From Actinomyces faecalis (lineage in GTDB: Bacteria > Actinomycetota > Actinomycetes > Actinomycetales > Actinomycetaceae): 64,000 nt of DNA. The position numbers and the translations under genes are program-made. Below the pieces are notes generated by a model. That model was given only the letters and a program-made list of their open reading frames with translations. It made no database searches and was not told the DNA's origin. The stretch lies in the NCBI RefSeq assembly GCF_013184985.2, contig NZ_CP063418.1, positions 558,001-622,000 on the forward strand. Reading direction: 5' to 3'. Positions within the stretch are counted from its first letter, which is position 1, and each line of letters starts with the position of its first letter. Below are positions 35,657 through 44,588 of this stretch, piece by piece.

Positions 35657-37066
35657 TCAGCCTTGGCCGCTCAGCGTGAGCCATAGCAGGGCGATGTTGA
35701 GCACGATGATGACGACAGCCACCACCCGGCTCACCCAGCGCAGAAGGACGCCGTCACGCCAGCTGCCCATGACCTGCTCCGAGCCGGTCAGGCGCATGAG
35801 CGGCACGATAGCGAAGGGGATGCCGAAGGAGAGCACCACCTGGCTCACCACCAGCGCCCAGGTCGGCTCCGACCCGAGAGCGATGATGACCAGCGCCGGG
35901 ATCAGGGTGATGACACGCTGGAGGAGGATCGGGACCCGCACGTCCAGCAGCCCTTGCATGATCTCCGAGCCCGCGTAGGCCCCCACCGAGGTCGAGGCGA
36001 GTCCTGAGGCCAGGAGGCCGATCGCGAAGACGACCCCGACACCGCTGCCCAAGGAGGCCGTGATGGCGGCGTGCGCCCCCTCGATCGTGTCCGTCCCCTC
36101 GACCCCGGACAGCGCGGAGGCGGCCAGGAGAAGGAGTGCGATATTGACGCAGCCGGCCACGGCCAGTGCCCACACGACGTCCACTCGTGTGGCGTGGATG
36201 AGCCTGCCGGTGCGTGAGTCCTGCCCTCGTCGCGCTGACGACGCCGTTGCCGCGTCCGGGGTGCCAGCCTGCTGGCTGGTCTTCTCGGCTATCTCGTTGA
36301 CGACGGCGCCGTGCAGCCCGGTGTCGTCCTGTCCGCCGGCGTCGCGGTGCGCCCGGCCCTCGCCGATCTCGTCGTGGTGGTCACGCACCAGTGAGGAGTG
36401 CAGGTAGATGGCGTGGGGCATGACGGTGGCGCCGAGCATCGAGGCGGCGACGAGGAGGGAGTCCGTGCCGTGCAGCCGCGGGACCAGGCCGGCTGCGGTC
36501 TGCCCCCAGTCGGGTGGGGAGACGAAGAGACCGCCTACGAAGCCGATGGTGATGATGACCAGCAGGCCGACGACGATTCCCTCGAAGGTGCGTTGGGACC
36601 GTCGCTCCTGGACGAGCAGCAGCCCGACGGAGACGACGCCGACGATGCAGCCCCCGGCCAGCAGCGGCAGGCCGAAGAGCAGGTGGAGGGCGATCGCGCC
36701 GCCGATGACCTCAGCGAGGTCGGTGGCGATCGCGACGAGCTCGGCCTGGAGGAAGAAGGCGATCCTGCCTGCTGGCCTCATCCGGGGCCGCAGGACCTGG
36801 GGCAGCGAGCGTCCGGTGACGATGCCGAGCTTGGCGCTCTGGTACTGGATGAGCACGGCCATGGTGTTGGCCAGGACAAGCACCCACACCAGCAGGTAGC
36901 CGTAGCGGGCGCCGGCGGTGACGTTAGCGGCGACGTTCCCAGGGTCCACGTAGGCCACGGCGGCGACGAAGGCCGGCCCGAGCAGCGCCAGCAGACGGTG
37001 CCGTGGCGGAGCGGGGGAGGGACGGGGACGGTGACGCTGCGCGATGGTCTCAACGTCGTCGGGCAC
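35657..37066 (-). CDS. mntH: NRAMP-family divalent metal transporter (MntH-like)
   Basis: A 469-residue, about 11-helix H+-coupled Mn2+/Fe2+ importer. The metal-binding DPGN (residues 41-44) in helix 1 and GATVMPHAIYLHSSL in helix 6 are intact. Odd: a roughly 60-residue hydrophilic loop rich in His, Asp and Glu (HHDEIGEGRAHRDAGGQDD and on) follows helix 6, longer than usual. Start is GTG at 37066 with GAGGAG six bases before; the frame runs on upstream without other support. A palindrome at 37085-37102 lies just upstream, suggesting metal-dependent repression. Confidence 0.94.
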   Translation of the reverse strand: MPDDVETIAQRHRPRPSPAPPRHRLLALLGPAFVAAVAYVDPGNVAANVTAGARYGYLLVWVLVLANTMAVLIQYQSAKLGIVTGRSLPQVLRPRMRPAGRIAFFLQAELVAIATDLAEVIGGAIALHLLFGLPLLAGGCIVGVVSVGLLLVQERRSQRTFEGIVVGLLVIITIGFVGGLFVSPPDWGQTAAGLVPRLHGTDSLLVAASMLGATVMPHAIYLHSSLVRDHHDEIGEGRAHRDAGGQDDTGLHGAVVNEIAEKTSQQAGTPDAATASSARRGQDSRTGRLIHATRVDVVWALAVAGCVNIALLLLAASALSGVEGTDTIEGAHAAITASLGSGVGVVFAIGLLASGLASTSVGAYAGSEIMQGLLDVRVPILLQRVITLIPALVIIALGSEPTWALVVSQVVLSFGIPFAIVPLMRLTGSEQVMGSWRDGVLLRWVSRVVAVVIIVLNIALLWLTLSGQG

Positions 37067-37084
37067 GGCAGGCTCCTCAGAGAG

Positions 37085-37102
37085 ATTTCGGCTAACCGAA
37101 AT
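37085..37102. promoter_or_regulatory. Palindromic operator candidate upstream of mntH
   Basis: ATTTCGG-CTAA-CCGAAAT has perfect seven-base arms, 18 bases before the mntH start codon. Its shape and core resemble sites of DtxR-family metal repressors such as MntR. The assignment to a repressor is inferred from position and resemblance. Confidence 0.6.
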
Positions 37103-37188
37103 GTTAGCGTGCGCCGGTGGTTCTCGCCGTGCGGCCCGCCGTGACGTGAGGCGCAGCTGCACGTCGTGGCAGCCCTGACCTCCTCCGC

Positions 37189-37194
37189 TACCCT
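37189..37194 (+). promoter_or_regulatory. -10 element of a leaderless argS promoter
   Basis: TACCCT stands six bases before the argS GTG. GTGGCA at 37166-37171 is a weak -35 match at 17 bases. The same spacing recurs before other genes of the window. Confidence 0.5.
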
Positions 37195-37200
37195 GGAGCC

Positions 37201-38883
37201 GTGACCCCAGAAGAGCTTGCTGAAGCGATCCGCACCGTCCTCCTCGCAGCCGTCACCGACGGCGACCTCAACCTCCCGCAGAAGGAGGTCCCGCTGCCCA
37301 AGGTCGAGCGTCCGCGAAGCCGCGAGCACGGCGACTGGGCCACGAACGTCGCTATGCAGCTGGCCAAGAAGGCGGGCACCAACCCGCGCGCGCTCGGCGA
37401 GCTGCTCGCCGCCCGCCTGGGTGAGGTTGACGGCATCGCCTCGGTCGAGGTCGCCGGCCCCGGCTTCCTCAACGTCCGCCTGGACGCCGCCAGCGCCGGA
37501 GAGCTGGCCCGCACGATCCTGACGGCCGGAGCCTCCTACGGGCGCAACGACTCCCTGGCCGGCACCCACGTCAACCTGGAGTACGTCTCGGCCAACCCCA
37601 CCGGCCCGGTGCACCTGGGCGGCGCGCGCTGGGCCGCCGTCGGCGACTCGCTGGCCCGGGTCCTTGCCGCCTGCGGTGCGAAGGTGACGCGTGAGTACTA
37701 CTTCAACGACCACGGCACCCAGATCGACCGCTTCGCCCGCTCCCTGCTCGCTGCCGCCCGCGGCCAGGAGACCCCTGAGGACGGCTACGGCGGTGCCTAC
37801 ATCGGCGAGATTGCTCAGACCGTCACCTCCGGCGAGCTGGAGGCCGGCCGCCCCGACCCGGCCACCCTGCCTGACGCCGAGGCGACCGAGGTCTTCCGCG
37901 CTCGCGGTGTGGACCTCATGTTCGACTCCATCAAGGCCGAGCTCCACGAGTTCCACTCCGACTTCGACGTCTTCTTCCACGAGGACTCCCTCCACGAGTC
38001 CGGCGCCGTGACGGCCGCCATCGAGCGGCTGCGTGAGCGAGGGGTCGTCGAGGAGCACGACGGCGCCACCTGGCTGCGTACCACCGACTTCGGTGACGAC
38101 AAGGACCGCGTCCTCATCAAGTCCGACGGCGACGCGGCCTACTTCGCCGGCGACGTCGCCTACTACCTGGACAAGCGCCAGCGAGGCGCCGACTGCGCCA
38201 TCTACCTGCTGGGTGCTGATCACCATGGCTACATCGGTCGCATGATGGCGATGTGCGCCGCCTTCGGTGACACCCCGGGCGTCAACATGCAGATCCTCAT
38301 CGGCCAGCTGGTCAACCTGGTCAGGAACGGTCAGCCCGTGCGTATGTCCAAGCGCGCCGGCACGATCGTGACCCTGGAGGACCTGGTCTCGGCCGTGGGC
38401 GTGGACGCTGCGCGCTACGCGCTCACGCGCTCGTCCATAGACTCGATGATTGACATTGATCTGGACCTGCTGGCCTCCTCCTCCAACGACAACCCCGTCT
38501 ACTACGTCCAGTACGCCCACGCCCGCACCCGCAACGTGGCCCGCAACGCCGCCGAGCACGGTGTGGAGCGCGAGGGTGCCATCGCCTTCGACCCTGCTGC
38601 CCTGGACGACGCCGCCGACTCGGCCCTGCTGGGTGTGCTCGCCCAGTACCCGGCCGTGGTGGCCCAGGCGGCTGCGCTGCGTGAGCAGCACCGCGTGGCC
38701 CGCTACCTGGAGGAGCTGGCCAGTGCCTACCACACCTGGTACGCCGCGACCCGGGTCACGCCGCGCGGTGAGGACCCGGTCGACGCCGGGCACGTGGCCC
38801 GCCTGTGGCTCAACGACGCCGTCTCCCAGGTCCTGGCCAACGGCCTGGACCTGCTGGGAGTCTCCGCTCCGGAGCGCATGTGA
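37201..38883 (+). CDS. argS: Arginyl-tRNA synthetase
   Basis: A 560-residue class I aminoacyl-tRNA synthetase. The HIGH-like motif is [11 protein letters not shown] (about residue 124), the KMSKS-like loop is [11 protein letters not shown] (about residue 381), and the C-terminal DALR anticodon-binding domain ends in [10 protein letters not shown]. The GTG at 37201 is the start; GGAG lies six bases upstream but so does a TACCCT -10 hexamer. It overlaps lysA by four bases, as in many actinobacteria, and opens the argS-lysA-hom-thrB block. It sits close to a tRNA-Arg gene. Confidence 0.97.
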   Translation: MTPEELAEAIRTVLLAAVTDGDLNLPQKEVPLPKVERPRSREHGDWATNVAMQLAKKAGTNPRALGELLAARLGEVDGIASVEVAGPGFLNVRLDAASAGELARTILTAGASYGRNDSLAGTHVNLEYVSANPTGPVHLGGARWAAVGDSLARVLAACGAKVTREYYFNDHGTQIDRFARSLLAAARGQETPEDGYGGAYIGEIAQTVTSGELEAGRPDPATLPDAEATEVFRARGVDLMFDSIKAELHEFHSDFDVFFHEDSLHESGAVTAAIERLRERGVVEEHDGATWLRTTDFGDDKDRVLIKSDGDAAYFAGDVAYYLDKRQRGADCAIYLLGADHHGYIGRMMAMCAAFGDTPGVNMQILIGQLVNLVRNGQPVRMSKRAGTIVTLEDLVSAVGVDAARYALTRSSIDSMIDIDLDLLASSSNDNPVYYVQYAHARTRNVARNAAEHGVEREGAIAFDPAALDDAADSALLGVLAQYPAVVAQAAALREQHRVARYLEELASAYHTWYAATRVTPRGEDPVDAGHVARLWLNDAVSQVLANGLDLLGVSAPERM

Positions 38884-40343
38884 GTGCCGTCGTCGTCCCG
38901 GCCGGCGAGGCGCCGCTGGGCAGTCTGCGCGCCCCGGAGCCTCATGAGCGTCCGGACCTGTGGCCGACGACCGTGCGGCGCGGCCCGGACGGCGCCCTCA
39001 CTGTCGGCGGGCGGTCCCTGGACCAGGTGCTCGCCCAGGCACCCACGCCGGTCTTCGTCCTGGACGAGGCGGACCTGCGTGGCCGCGCCGCCAGCTGGTC
39101 AGCGGCGATGGCCGAGGAGTTCTGGCCTCAGTACGGCATGAGCGGTGGCGACGCCTTCTACGCCGCGAAGGCCTTCCTGACCACTCGCGTCGGCCAGGTC
39201 GTCCTCGAGGAGGGCATGGGTGTCGACACCGCGAGCAGGGTCGAGCTCGCCGTCGGGCTGTCGGCGCTGCAGGAGGTCGACGGCGTCGAGTCTGTTAATC
39301 GCGCCGGTCGGCTCGGGCTGCACGGCAACGCCAAGACCGAGGCGGAGATTGCCTTCGCGCTGCGCCACAGGGTGGGGCACCTCGTGCTCGACTCCCTGGA
39401 GGAGGTCGGGCTGGCCGCCAGGGCGGTACGTTACCTGCGTGACAGCGGGGCCTACGGCGCTGACGAGACCGGTCAGGTCATGGTGCGCCTGACCACCGGG
39501 GTGCACGCCGGCGGGCACGAGTACATCGCCACCGCTCACGAGGACCAGAAGTTCGGGCTCTCCGTGGCGGCCGGCACGGCACGTGAGGCGATCAACGCGA
39601 TCATTGCCGCGCCTGAGCTGAGTCTGCACGGCCTGCACTCCCACATCGGCTCCCAGATCATGGACCTTGCGGGCTTCCGCGAGGCAGCGCGCGTGGTCCT
39701 GAGCCTGCGGCACGAGGTCGCCCGTGACACCGGCGTCCTGGTCGAGGAGATCGACCTGGGTGGCGGCTATGGCATCGCCTACACCGGTGCCGACCCTGTC
39801 CCGCCCTCACCGGCGCAGGTGGCGCGCACGCTGGCGGAGACGGTCCGCTCCCTGTGCGCCGAGCTGGGCGACGCCGTTCCGCACGTGTCCGTCGAGCCCG
39901 GGCGCAGTGTCGTCGGGCCGTCCACCCTCACGCTCTACACGGTGACCGGTCTCAAGCACGTGGTGCTGGGAGAGGGTGCCAGCAGGCTGTACGTGAGCGT
40001 GGACGGCGGGATGAGCGACAACATCCGTCCCGCCCTCTACGACGCCGCCTACACGGCTCTCGTGGCGAATCGCTACCCTGACCCGCAGGCGGGTCTGGTG
40101 CGTGCTCGCGTGGTGGGAAAGCACTGCGAGTCCGGGGACGTCGTCGTGAGGGACGTGGACCTGCCCGCGGACCTGAGGGTCGGCGACGTCCTGGCGGTGC
40201 CGGCTACCGGTGCCTACGGACGCTCCATGGCCTCGAACTACAACCTCTTCGCCCGCCCGGGCGTGGCCTGGGTGCGTGAGGGGGAGCAGGGCTGGCTGCT
40301 GCGGCCCGAGACGGTCGAGGACCTCCTGCGCCTGGAGGGCTGA
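38880..40343 (+). CDS. lysA: Diaminopimelate decarboxylase
   Basis: Last step of lysine synthesis, a 487-residue PLP enzyme. [12 protein letters not shown] holds the PLP lysine (about residue 98), LHSHIGSQI and [10 protein letters not shown] bind cofactor phosphate, [10 protein letters not shown] and the active-site HCESGDV are complete. The GTG start at 38880 overlaps the argS stop (GTGA) with GGAG upstream, so translation is coupled. Upstream in-frame codons lie inside argS and are not homologous. Confidence 0.96.
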   Translation: MSAVVVPAGEAPLGSLRAPEPHERPDLWPTTVRRGPDGALTVGGRSLDQVLAQAPTPVFVLDEADLRGRAASWSAAMAEEFWPQYGMSGGDAFYAAKAFLTTRVGQVVLEEGMGVDTASRVELAVGLSALQEVDGVESVNRAGRLGLHGNAKTEAEIAFALRHRVGHLVLDSLEEVGLAARAVRYLRDSGAYGADETGQVMVRLTTGVHAGGHEYIATAHEDQKFGLSVAAGTAREAINAIIAAPELSLHGLHSHIGSQIMDLAGFREAARVVLSLRHEVARDTGVLVEEIDLGGGYGIAYTGADPVPPSPAQVARTLAETVRSLCAELGDAVPHVSVEPGRSVVGPSTLTLYTVTGLKHVVLGEGASRLYVSVDGGMSDNIRPALYDAAYTALVANRYPDPQAGLVRARVVGKHCESGDVVVRDVDLPADLRVGDVLAVPATGAYGRSMASNYNLFARPGVAWVREGEQGWLLRPETVEDLLRLEG

Positions 40344-40421
40344 GCCTCGTCGCGGACCGGGGCGTGCGTTCCGCTGCCGGGGCCGCGCTGAGACCGCTCG
40401 GACCGTGTCGGTGGTGGCGCC

Positions 40422-40427
40422 TATGCT
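40422..40427 (+). promoter_or_regulatory. Possible -10 element before hom
   Basis: TATGCT in the 168-base gap between lysA and hom is the best -10 match. No convincing -35 was found. It suggests hom-thrB can be transcribed apart from argS-lysA. Confidence 0.35.
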
Positions 40428-40511
40428 GTCCTCGTCCTGCACGACGTCGTCGCCCGCCTCAGTGAGGTGGCGCCGGCGGCGTGGTTCCGGCTCTCACGAT
40501 TGGTGGCTCCC

Positions 40512-41858
40512 GTGACCCTCTCCTCCGCCCCGACCTCGGCCCTCGCGACGCCTGAGCGCCCTGCCTCGACGCCCCTGCGCGTGGGCGTGCTCGGTTGCGG
40601 GACCGTCGGCACGCAGGTGGTCCGCCTCCTCCTGGAGCAGGCGGAGGAGCTTGCAGCCCGCGCCGGAGCCCGGATGGAGGTCACGGGCGTGGCCGTGCGG
40701 GACGTCAGCGTGCCGCGGGACCCGGCGGTCCCGTGCGGCCTGCTGACCGATGACGCCACCCAGGTAGCGACCTCCAACGACCTCGTCATCGAGCTCATCG
40801 GGGGGATCGAGCCCGCCCGGACCCTCATCCTGGCGGCCTTCCGTGCTGGTGCGTCGGTGATCACCGGGAACAAGGCGCTCATTGCCGCCCACGGGCCAGA
40901 GCTCTACGCGGCTGCTGCCGCGGCGGACGTCGACTTCTACTACGAGGCTGCCGTGGCCGGCGCCATCCCTGTGGTCTACGCGCTGCGCGAGTCGATGGCG
41001 GGCGACGTCGTGACCAGCGTGCTCGGCATCGTCAACGGCACCACGAACTACATCCTGGACGAGATGAGCACCAAGGGGCTCAGCTTTGACCAGGCCCTGG
41101 CGACCGCCCAGGAGCTGGGCTACGCCGAGGCGGACCCGACGGCCGACGTCGACGGCCTGGACGCCGCCGCCAAGGCAGCCATCATCGCCTCGCTGGCCTT
41201 CCACACCCGGGTCGGTCTCGACGACGTCACGGTCGAGGGGATCCGCTCGGTCACGGCAGAGGACATCCGCGAGGCCCACGCCTCAGGCTGTGAGGTCAAG
41301 CTGCTGGCTATCGCCCAGCGTCGTGACGACGAGCACGCGCGGGGCGTGTCGGTGCGTGTCCACCCGGCCCTCGTGCCGGCTGACCACCCGCTGGCCAGCG
41401 TCCACGGTGCCTTCAACGCCGTGCTGGTCGAGGCGCAGTCCGCGGGGCGTCTCATGTTCTACGGTCAGGGCGCCGGGGGTGCTCCCACGGCCTCGGCGGT
41501 GCTGTCCGACGTCGTCGCGGCGGCCGCGCACCGCGTCTACGGCGGCCAGGCTCCACGTGAGTCCAGCTATGCCGACCTGCCGATCCTCGGGGCGGAGTCT
41601 GCCCTGACGCGCTACCAGGTCCAGCTACGAGTGGATGACCAGCCGGGGTCGCTGGCGATCGTGGCCGGTGTGTTCGCCGAGCACGAGGTCTCGATCGACT
41701 CGGTGCGCCAGAGCGCCTACGTCGGCGGGAACCAGGCGGTGGTCACGATCGTGACCCACCGTGCGCCGGTGGCTCACCTGGACGCAGCCGTGGACGGGCT
41801 GCGACGTGAGGCCCGCGTGCTCGACGTCGTCTCCGTCCAGCGTGTGGAGGGGGAGTGA
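40512..41858 (+). CDS. hom: Homoserine dehydrogenase
   Basis: NAD(P)H-dependent reduction of aspartate semialdehyde to homoserine, 448 residues. RVGVLGCGTVGTQVV is the dinucleotide fold near residue 24, IVNGTTNYILDEM and ELGYAEADPTADVDGLDAA are the catalytic-domain blocks, and the last 85 residues are an ACT regulatory domain (QVQLRVDDQPGSLAIVAGVF), implying feedback by threonine. Start is uncertain between GTG 40512 and GTG 40467; neither has a strong ribosome site. thrB begins one base after its stop. Confidence 0.95.
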   Translation: MTLSSAPTSALATPERPASTPLRVGVLGCGTVGTQVVRLLLEQAEELAARAGARMEVTGVAVRDVSVPRDPAVPCGLLTDDATQVATSNDLVIELIGGIEPARTLILAAFRAGASVITGNKALIAAHGPELYAAAAAADVDFYYEAAVAGAIPVVYALRESMAGDVVTSVLGIVNGTTNYILDEMSTKGLSFDQALATAQELGYAEADPTADVDGLDAAAKAAIIASLAFHTRVGLDDVTVEGIRSVTAEDIREAHASGCEVKLLAIAQRRDDEHARGVSVRVHPALVPADHPLASVHGAFNAVLVEAQSAGRLMFYGQGAGGAPTASAVLSDVVAAAAHRVYGGQAPRESSYADLPILGAESALTRYQVQLRVDDQPGSLAIVAGVFAEHEVSIDSVRQSAYVGGNQAVVTIVTHRAPVAHLDAAVDGLRREARVLDVVSVQRVEGE

Positions 41859-41859
41859 G

Positions 41860-42768
41860 ATGCGGTTGACGCACGAGTCCGCCTCGGTCCGGGTCCCTGC
41901 GACGACGGCGAACATGGGGCCGGGCTTCGACTCCTTCGGCATGGCCTTCCGCTACTACGACGAGGTCACGGTTCGTCCGGTTGCCGGGCCGACGCAGGTC
42001 GTGGTCGAGGGCGTGGGCGCAGGACGGGTCCCGACCGATGACGGCAACCTCGTGGTCCAGGCACTACGCGCCGGGTTGGAGGCGGTAGGCGCCCCGCAAG
42101 CAGGCTTCGAGATGCACTGTGTCAACCGCATCCCCCACGGAGGCGGTATGGGCTCCTCGGCCTCGGCGGCGGTGGCCGGCCTGGTCCTGGCCCGAGGCCT
42201 GATCTCCGATCCCGAGGCGCTGGGGGACGACCTCGTCTTCGACATCGCGACCCAGTTCGAGGGACACCCGGACAACGTCGCCCCGGCCGTCTTCGGTGGG
42301 GCGACGGTGGCCTGGACCGATCCTGACGGCACGCCGCACGCGGCGCCGATGCCGGTGGACTCCCGCCTGCCCGTCAGCCTCCTCGTACCGCCGGAGACCA
42401 CGAGGCTGTCGACCTCGGAGGCTCGCAAGGTCCTGCCCGACTCGGTCCCGCGTGCCGACGCGTTGTTCAACACCTCGCGCGCCGCGGTGCTCATGCTGGC
42501 GCTGGCTGGGCGTGCGGACCTGCTCATGGCAGGTACTGAGGACCGGCTCCACCAGGAGTACCGTCGTCACGTTCTGCCCGAGTCCATGGCGGTGATGGAC
42601 TCCCTGCGTGAGCAGGGGTACCCGGCAGTCATCTCCGGCGCGGGCCCTACGGTTCTGGTCCTGGCGGACCTTCCCCAGCAGACGCGTTTCACGCTGGAGC
42701 GCCACGGCTGGACGGTGCTACGCCCCGGCGTCGACATGAAGGGGGCCCGGCTGACCTCACAGGCCTGA
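41860..42768 (+). CDS. thrB: Homoserine kinase
   Basis: A 302-residue GHMP kinase phosphorylating homoserine for threonine synthesis. PHGGGMGSSASAAVAGLVLA is the ATP loop (about residue 89), VPATTANMGPGFDSFGMA the N-terminal block, and VISGAGPTVLVL the C-terminal GHMP motif. ATG at 41860 has GGAGGGGGAG upstream and lies one base past the hom stop. In most actinobacteria thrC sits between hom and thrB; here it does not. Its 3' end overlaps the convergent PAS gene by 12 bases. Confidence 0.96.
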   Translation: MRLTHESASVRVPATTANMGPGFDSFGMAFRYYDEVTVRPVAGPTQVVVEGVGAGRVPTDDGNLVVQALRAGLEAVGAPQAGFEMHCVNRIPHGGGMGSSASAAVAGLVLARGLISDPEALGDDLVFDIATQFEGHPDNVAPAVFGGATVAWTDPDGTPHAAPMPVDSRLPVSLLVPPETTRLSTSEARKVLPDSVPRADALFNTSRAAVLMLALAGRADLLMAGTEDRLHQEYRRHVLPESMAVMDSLREQGYPAVISGAGPTVLVLADLPQQTRFTLERHGWTVLRPGVDMKGARLTSQA

Positions 42769-44142
42769 GCGCTCCGTATACTCCGTGAGGTCCTCATCGA
42801 GCTCCACGACGTGCTGGCGCAGGGTCTCGGGCGATTCGACGACGGCGAGCGCCTGGCACCGTGCCGCGAGCTCGCTGAGCTCGGACAGGGCCTGAGCCGA
42901 GCTGTGGGTGGCTTGCGTGATCTCCTGGGACAGCTGCTGCGCGACTGGTGGCAGGCTCGGGTCTTGGGCGGCGGGGCTGGAGCTCCACATGAGCAGCAGC
43001 TGGCGGGGGATGGTCAGGACCCGTTGGGCCTGGGCAATCGCCTCGACCGTCTGCGCCGCCAAGCGCTGGTGCTGCGCGCTGTGGCGGGCGAGTTCAGCGA
43101 TACCGTCGCCCAGCGCTTCGGTGAGCTGGCGGACGGCACCGTGGGACAGGCTCCCTGTGCCCGCAGCATCGGTGGCCTGGGAGTCGATGCGTTCAGCGAT
43201 GAAGGAGGCGGTGATGCCGGCGTGCAGGCGTGCCAGAGCGATGCGTAGGCGCATCCGTCCAACGCTGCGCCCCATCTGGGTCAGGTCACGCACGAGCCTA
43301 TCGACCTGTTGACTGACGATGCCCTGCATCTGGAGCCACAGTCGCAGCAGCTCGGTGAGCTGACTGACCCTGGCACCCTCCTGCTCCAACACAGCGACGG
43401 ACTCGGGGGTGAGCCGGGCCGGAGCCAGGGCGTGGGACAGGCGGTGGCTGGATGTCCGGAGGCGGCCTGCGAGCTCGGCGAGCTCATCCTGCCGCCGCGT
43501 CCATGCGCTGAGGTCCTCGTTGAGATCGGTGATAGTGCGCAGCATTGTCCCCAGTGGCCCAGAGGCGAAGGGGCGCTCAGGCCAGGTAGCACCGAGCTCC
43601 TCGCGCCGGGCAACCTCGGCTGGCAGGGCGGTGTTCTGGAAGGCCTCGTAGTCCTCCATGCCCAGGCTCTTGACGGTACGGACGATGTGGGCAGCCCCGT
43701 GCTCAGCTGCCTCACGCCGCGTCGCTCCCTCGGCCAGGACCCGGTCTTCGACCTTGCGGGCGCCGACGTAGACGGACAAGGCGGTGGAGAAGAGGTCCTC
43801 ACACACGGGACGGGTGCGCACTGACAGGTAGCTGCCGTCCCTCAGCGGGGTGACGGTGGCGAAGACGTCGTACTCCGAGCCATCGGCCGCGAGGTTGCGC
43901 ACGTAGCAGGCGAAGACCTGCCCTGAGGAGATGGTGTCCCACATCGCACGGAAGGCGCCGCCCGGCATCGCGGGGTGGCGGATGATGTTGTGGGGCGCGT
44001 GGAGCAGCTCCTCCTGGCCAAAGCGTGAGAGGCGGACAAAGACCTCGTTGGCGCTCGTGATCACCCCCTTGGCGTCAGTGGTGGAGAAGAACATGTCATC
44101 GAGGCCGACTTCGTGGACGGCGCCGGTGGGGCAGGTGGGCAT
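42757..44142 (-). CDS. Aer-like PAS-domain protein with a long helical tail
   Basis: A 461-residue soluble protein. Residues 12-110 are a PAS domain close to that of the aerotaxis receptor Aer (FFSTTDAKGVITSANEVFVR, HNIIRHPAMPGGAFRAMW), which binds FAD in that family. The remaining 350 residues are predicted helical, with heptad-like Leu/Ala patterns, and contain no HAMP, methyl-accepting, kinase or output domain. A redox or energy-sensing role is inference. ATG at 44142 follows AGGAACC; an upstream in-frame extension is not PAS-like. It lies alone on the minus strand between thrB and rho, overlapping thrB tail to tail by 12 bases. Confidence 0.75.
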   Translation of the reverse strand: MPTCPTGAVHEVGLDDMFFSTTDAKGVITSANEVFVRLSRFGQEELLHAPHNIIRHPAMPGGAFRAMWDTISSGQVFACYVRNLAADGSEYDVFATVTPLRDGSYLSVRTRPVCEDLFSTALSVYVGARKVEDRVLAEGATRREAAEHGAAHIVRTVKSLGMEDYEAFQNTALPAEVARREELGATWPERPFASGPLGTMLRTITDLNEDLSAWTRRQDELAELAGRLRTSSHRLSHALAPARLTPESVAVLEQEGARVSQLTELLRLWLQMQGIVSQQVDRLVRDLTQMGRSVGRMRLRIALARLHAGITASFIAERIDSQATDAAGTGSLSHGAVRQLTEALGDGIAELARHSAQHQRLAAQTVEAIAQAQRVLTIPRQLLLMWSSSPAAQDPSLPPVAQQLSQEITQATHSSAQALSELSELAARCQALAVVESPETLRQHVVELDEDLTEYTERSGL

Positions 44143-44588
44143 GGGGAGGTTCCTGTGCAGGCAGGGCGAGGATGTCGCCGCGTCGGTTGAGGTAAAAACA
44201 GCGTAGAGGACGCCGGGCCTGTGTGCGGCCGCATGGGACATAAGACCTGTTACTACCTCATGCAGGGGTGATGAAGTGCCGGCCCGGCCGCACCTGACTC
44301 CGGAGCGCCGCAGACATCAACGGCCACCAACAGCCACTGCCACACCGACGGCCTCAGTCACAGCATCACTCGGGTGCGCAGTGACCTCAGGCCCTGCTAT
44401 ATTGGCTGGTGACGGCCCTGCGGATTGCACCGCCGTCGCGCACCAGTTGGGACTCCCGCCTCCAGGACTGCCTGGGCGCCGAGGTCCCGCGGTGCACGAC
44501 TCATCCTGTGACTGAATCCAGGACAGTCCCGCACCTGCCGCACCTCCGCCACCAGGCGACCGGCGGCGCCCACACCTTAAGGACACTC
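44143..44588. promoter_or_regulatory. Divergent region and long rho leader
   Basis: 446 bases without an assigned gene. TATATT at 44398-44403 is the best -10 for rho, giving a leader of about 180 bases. A GTG at 44409, five bases later, is in frame with rho, but the 60 codons between do not resemble Rho. The leader could serve Rho autoregulation, as known in other bacteria. Nothing else was recognised. Confidence 0.5.

Noticed and set aside
36778-38793. A 671-codon open frame antisense to argS and mntH
   Set aside because: Its composition is that of the reverse strand of high-GC coding DNA; argS on the other strand has all synthetase motifs and the frame has no ribosome site.
44409-44588. 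rho starting at the upstream GTG (60 extra residues)
   Set aside because: The extra residues do not resemble Rho, and a good ribosome site (AAGGA) stands before the GTG at 44589.
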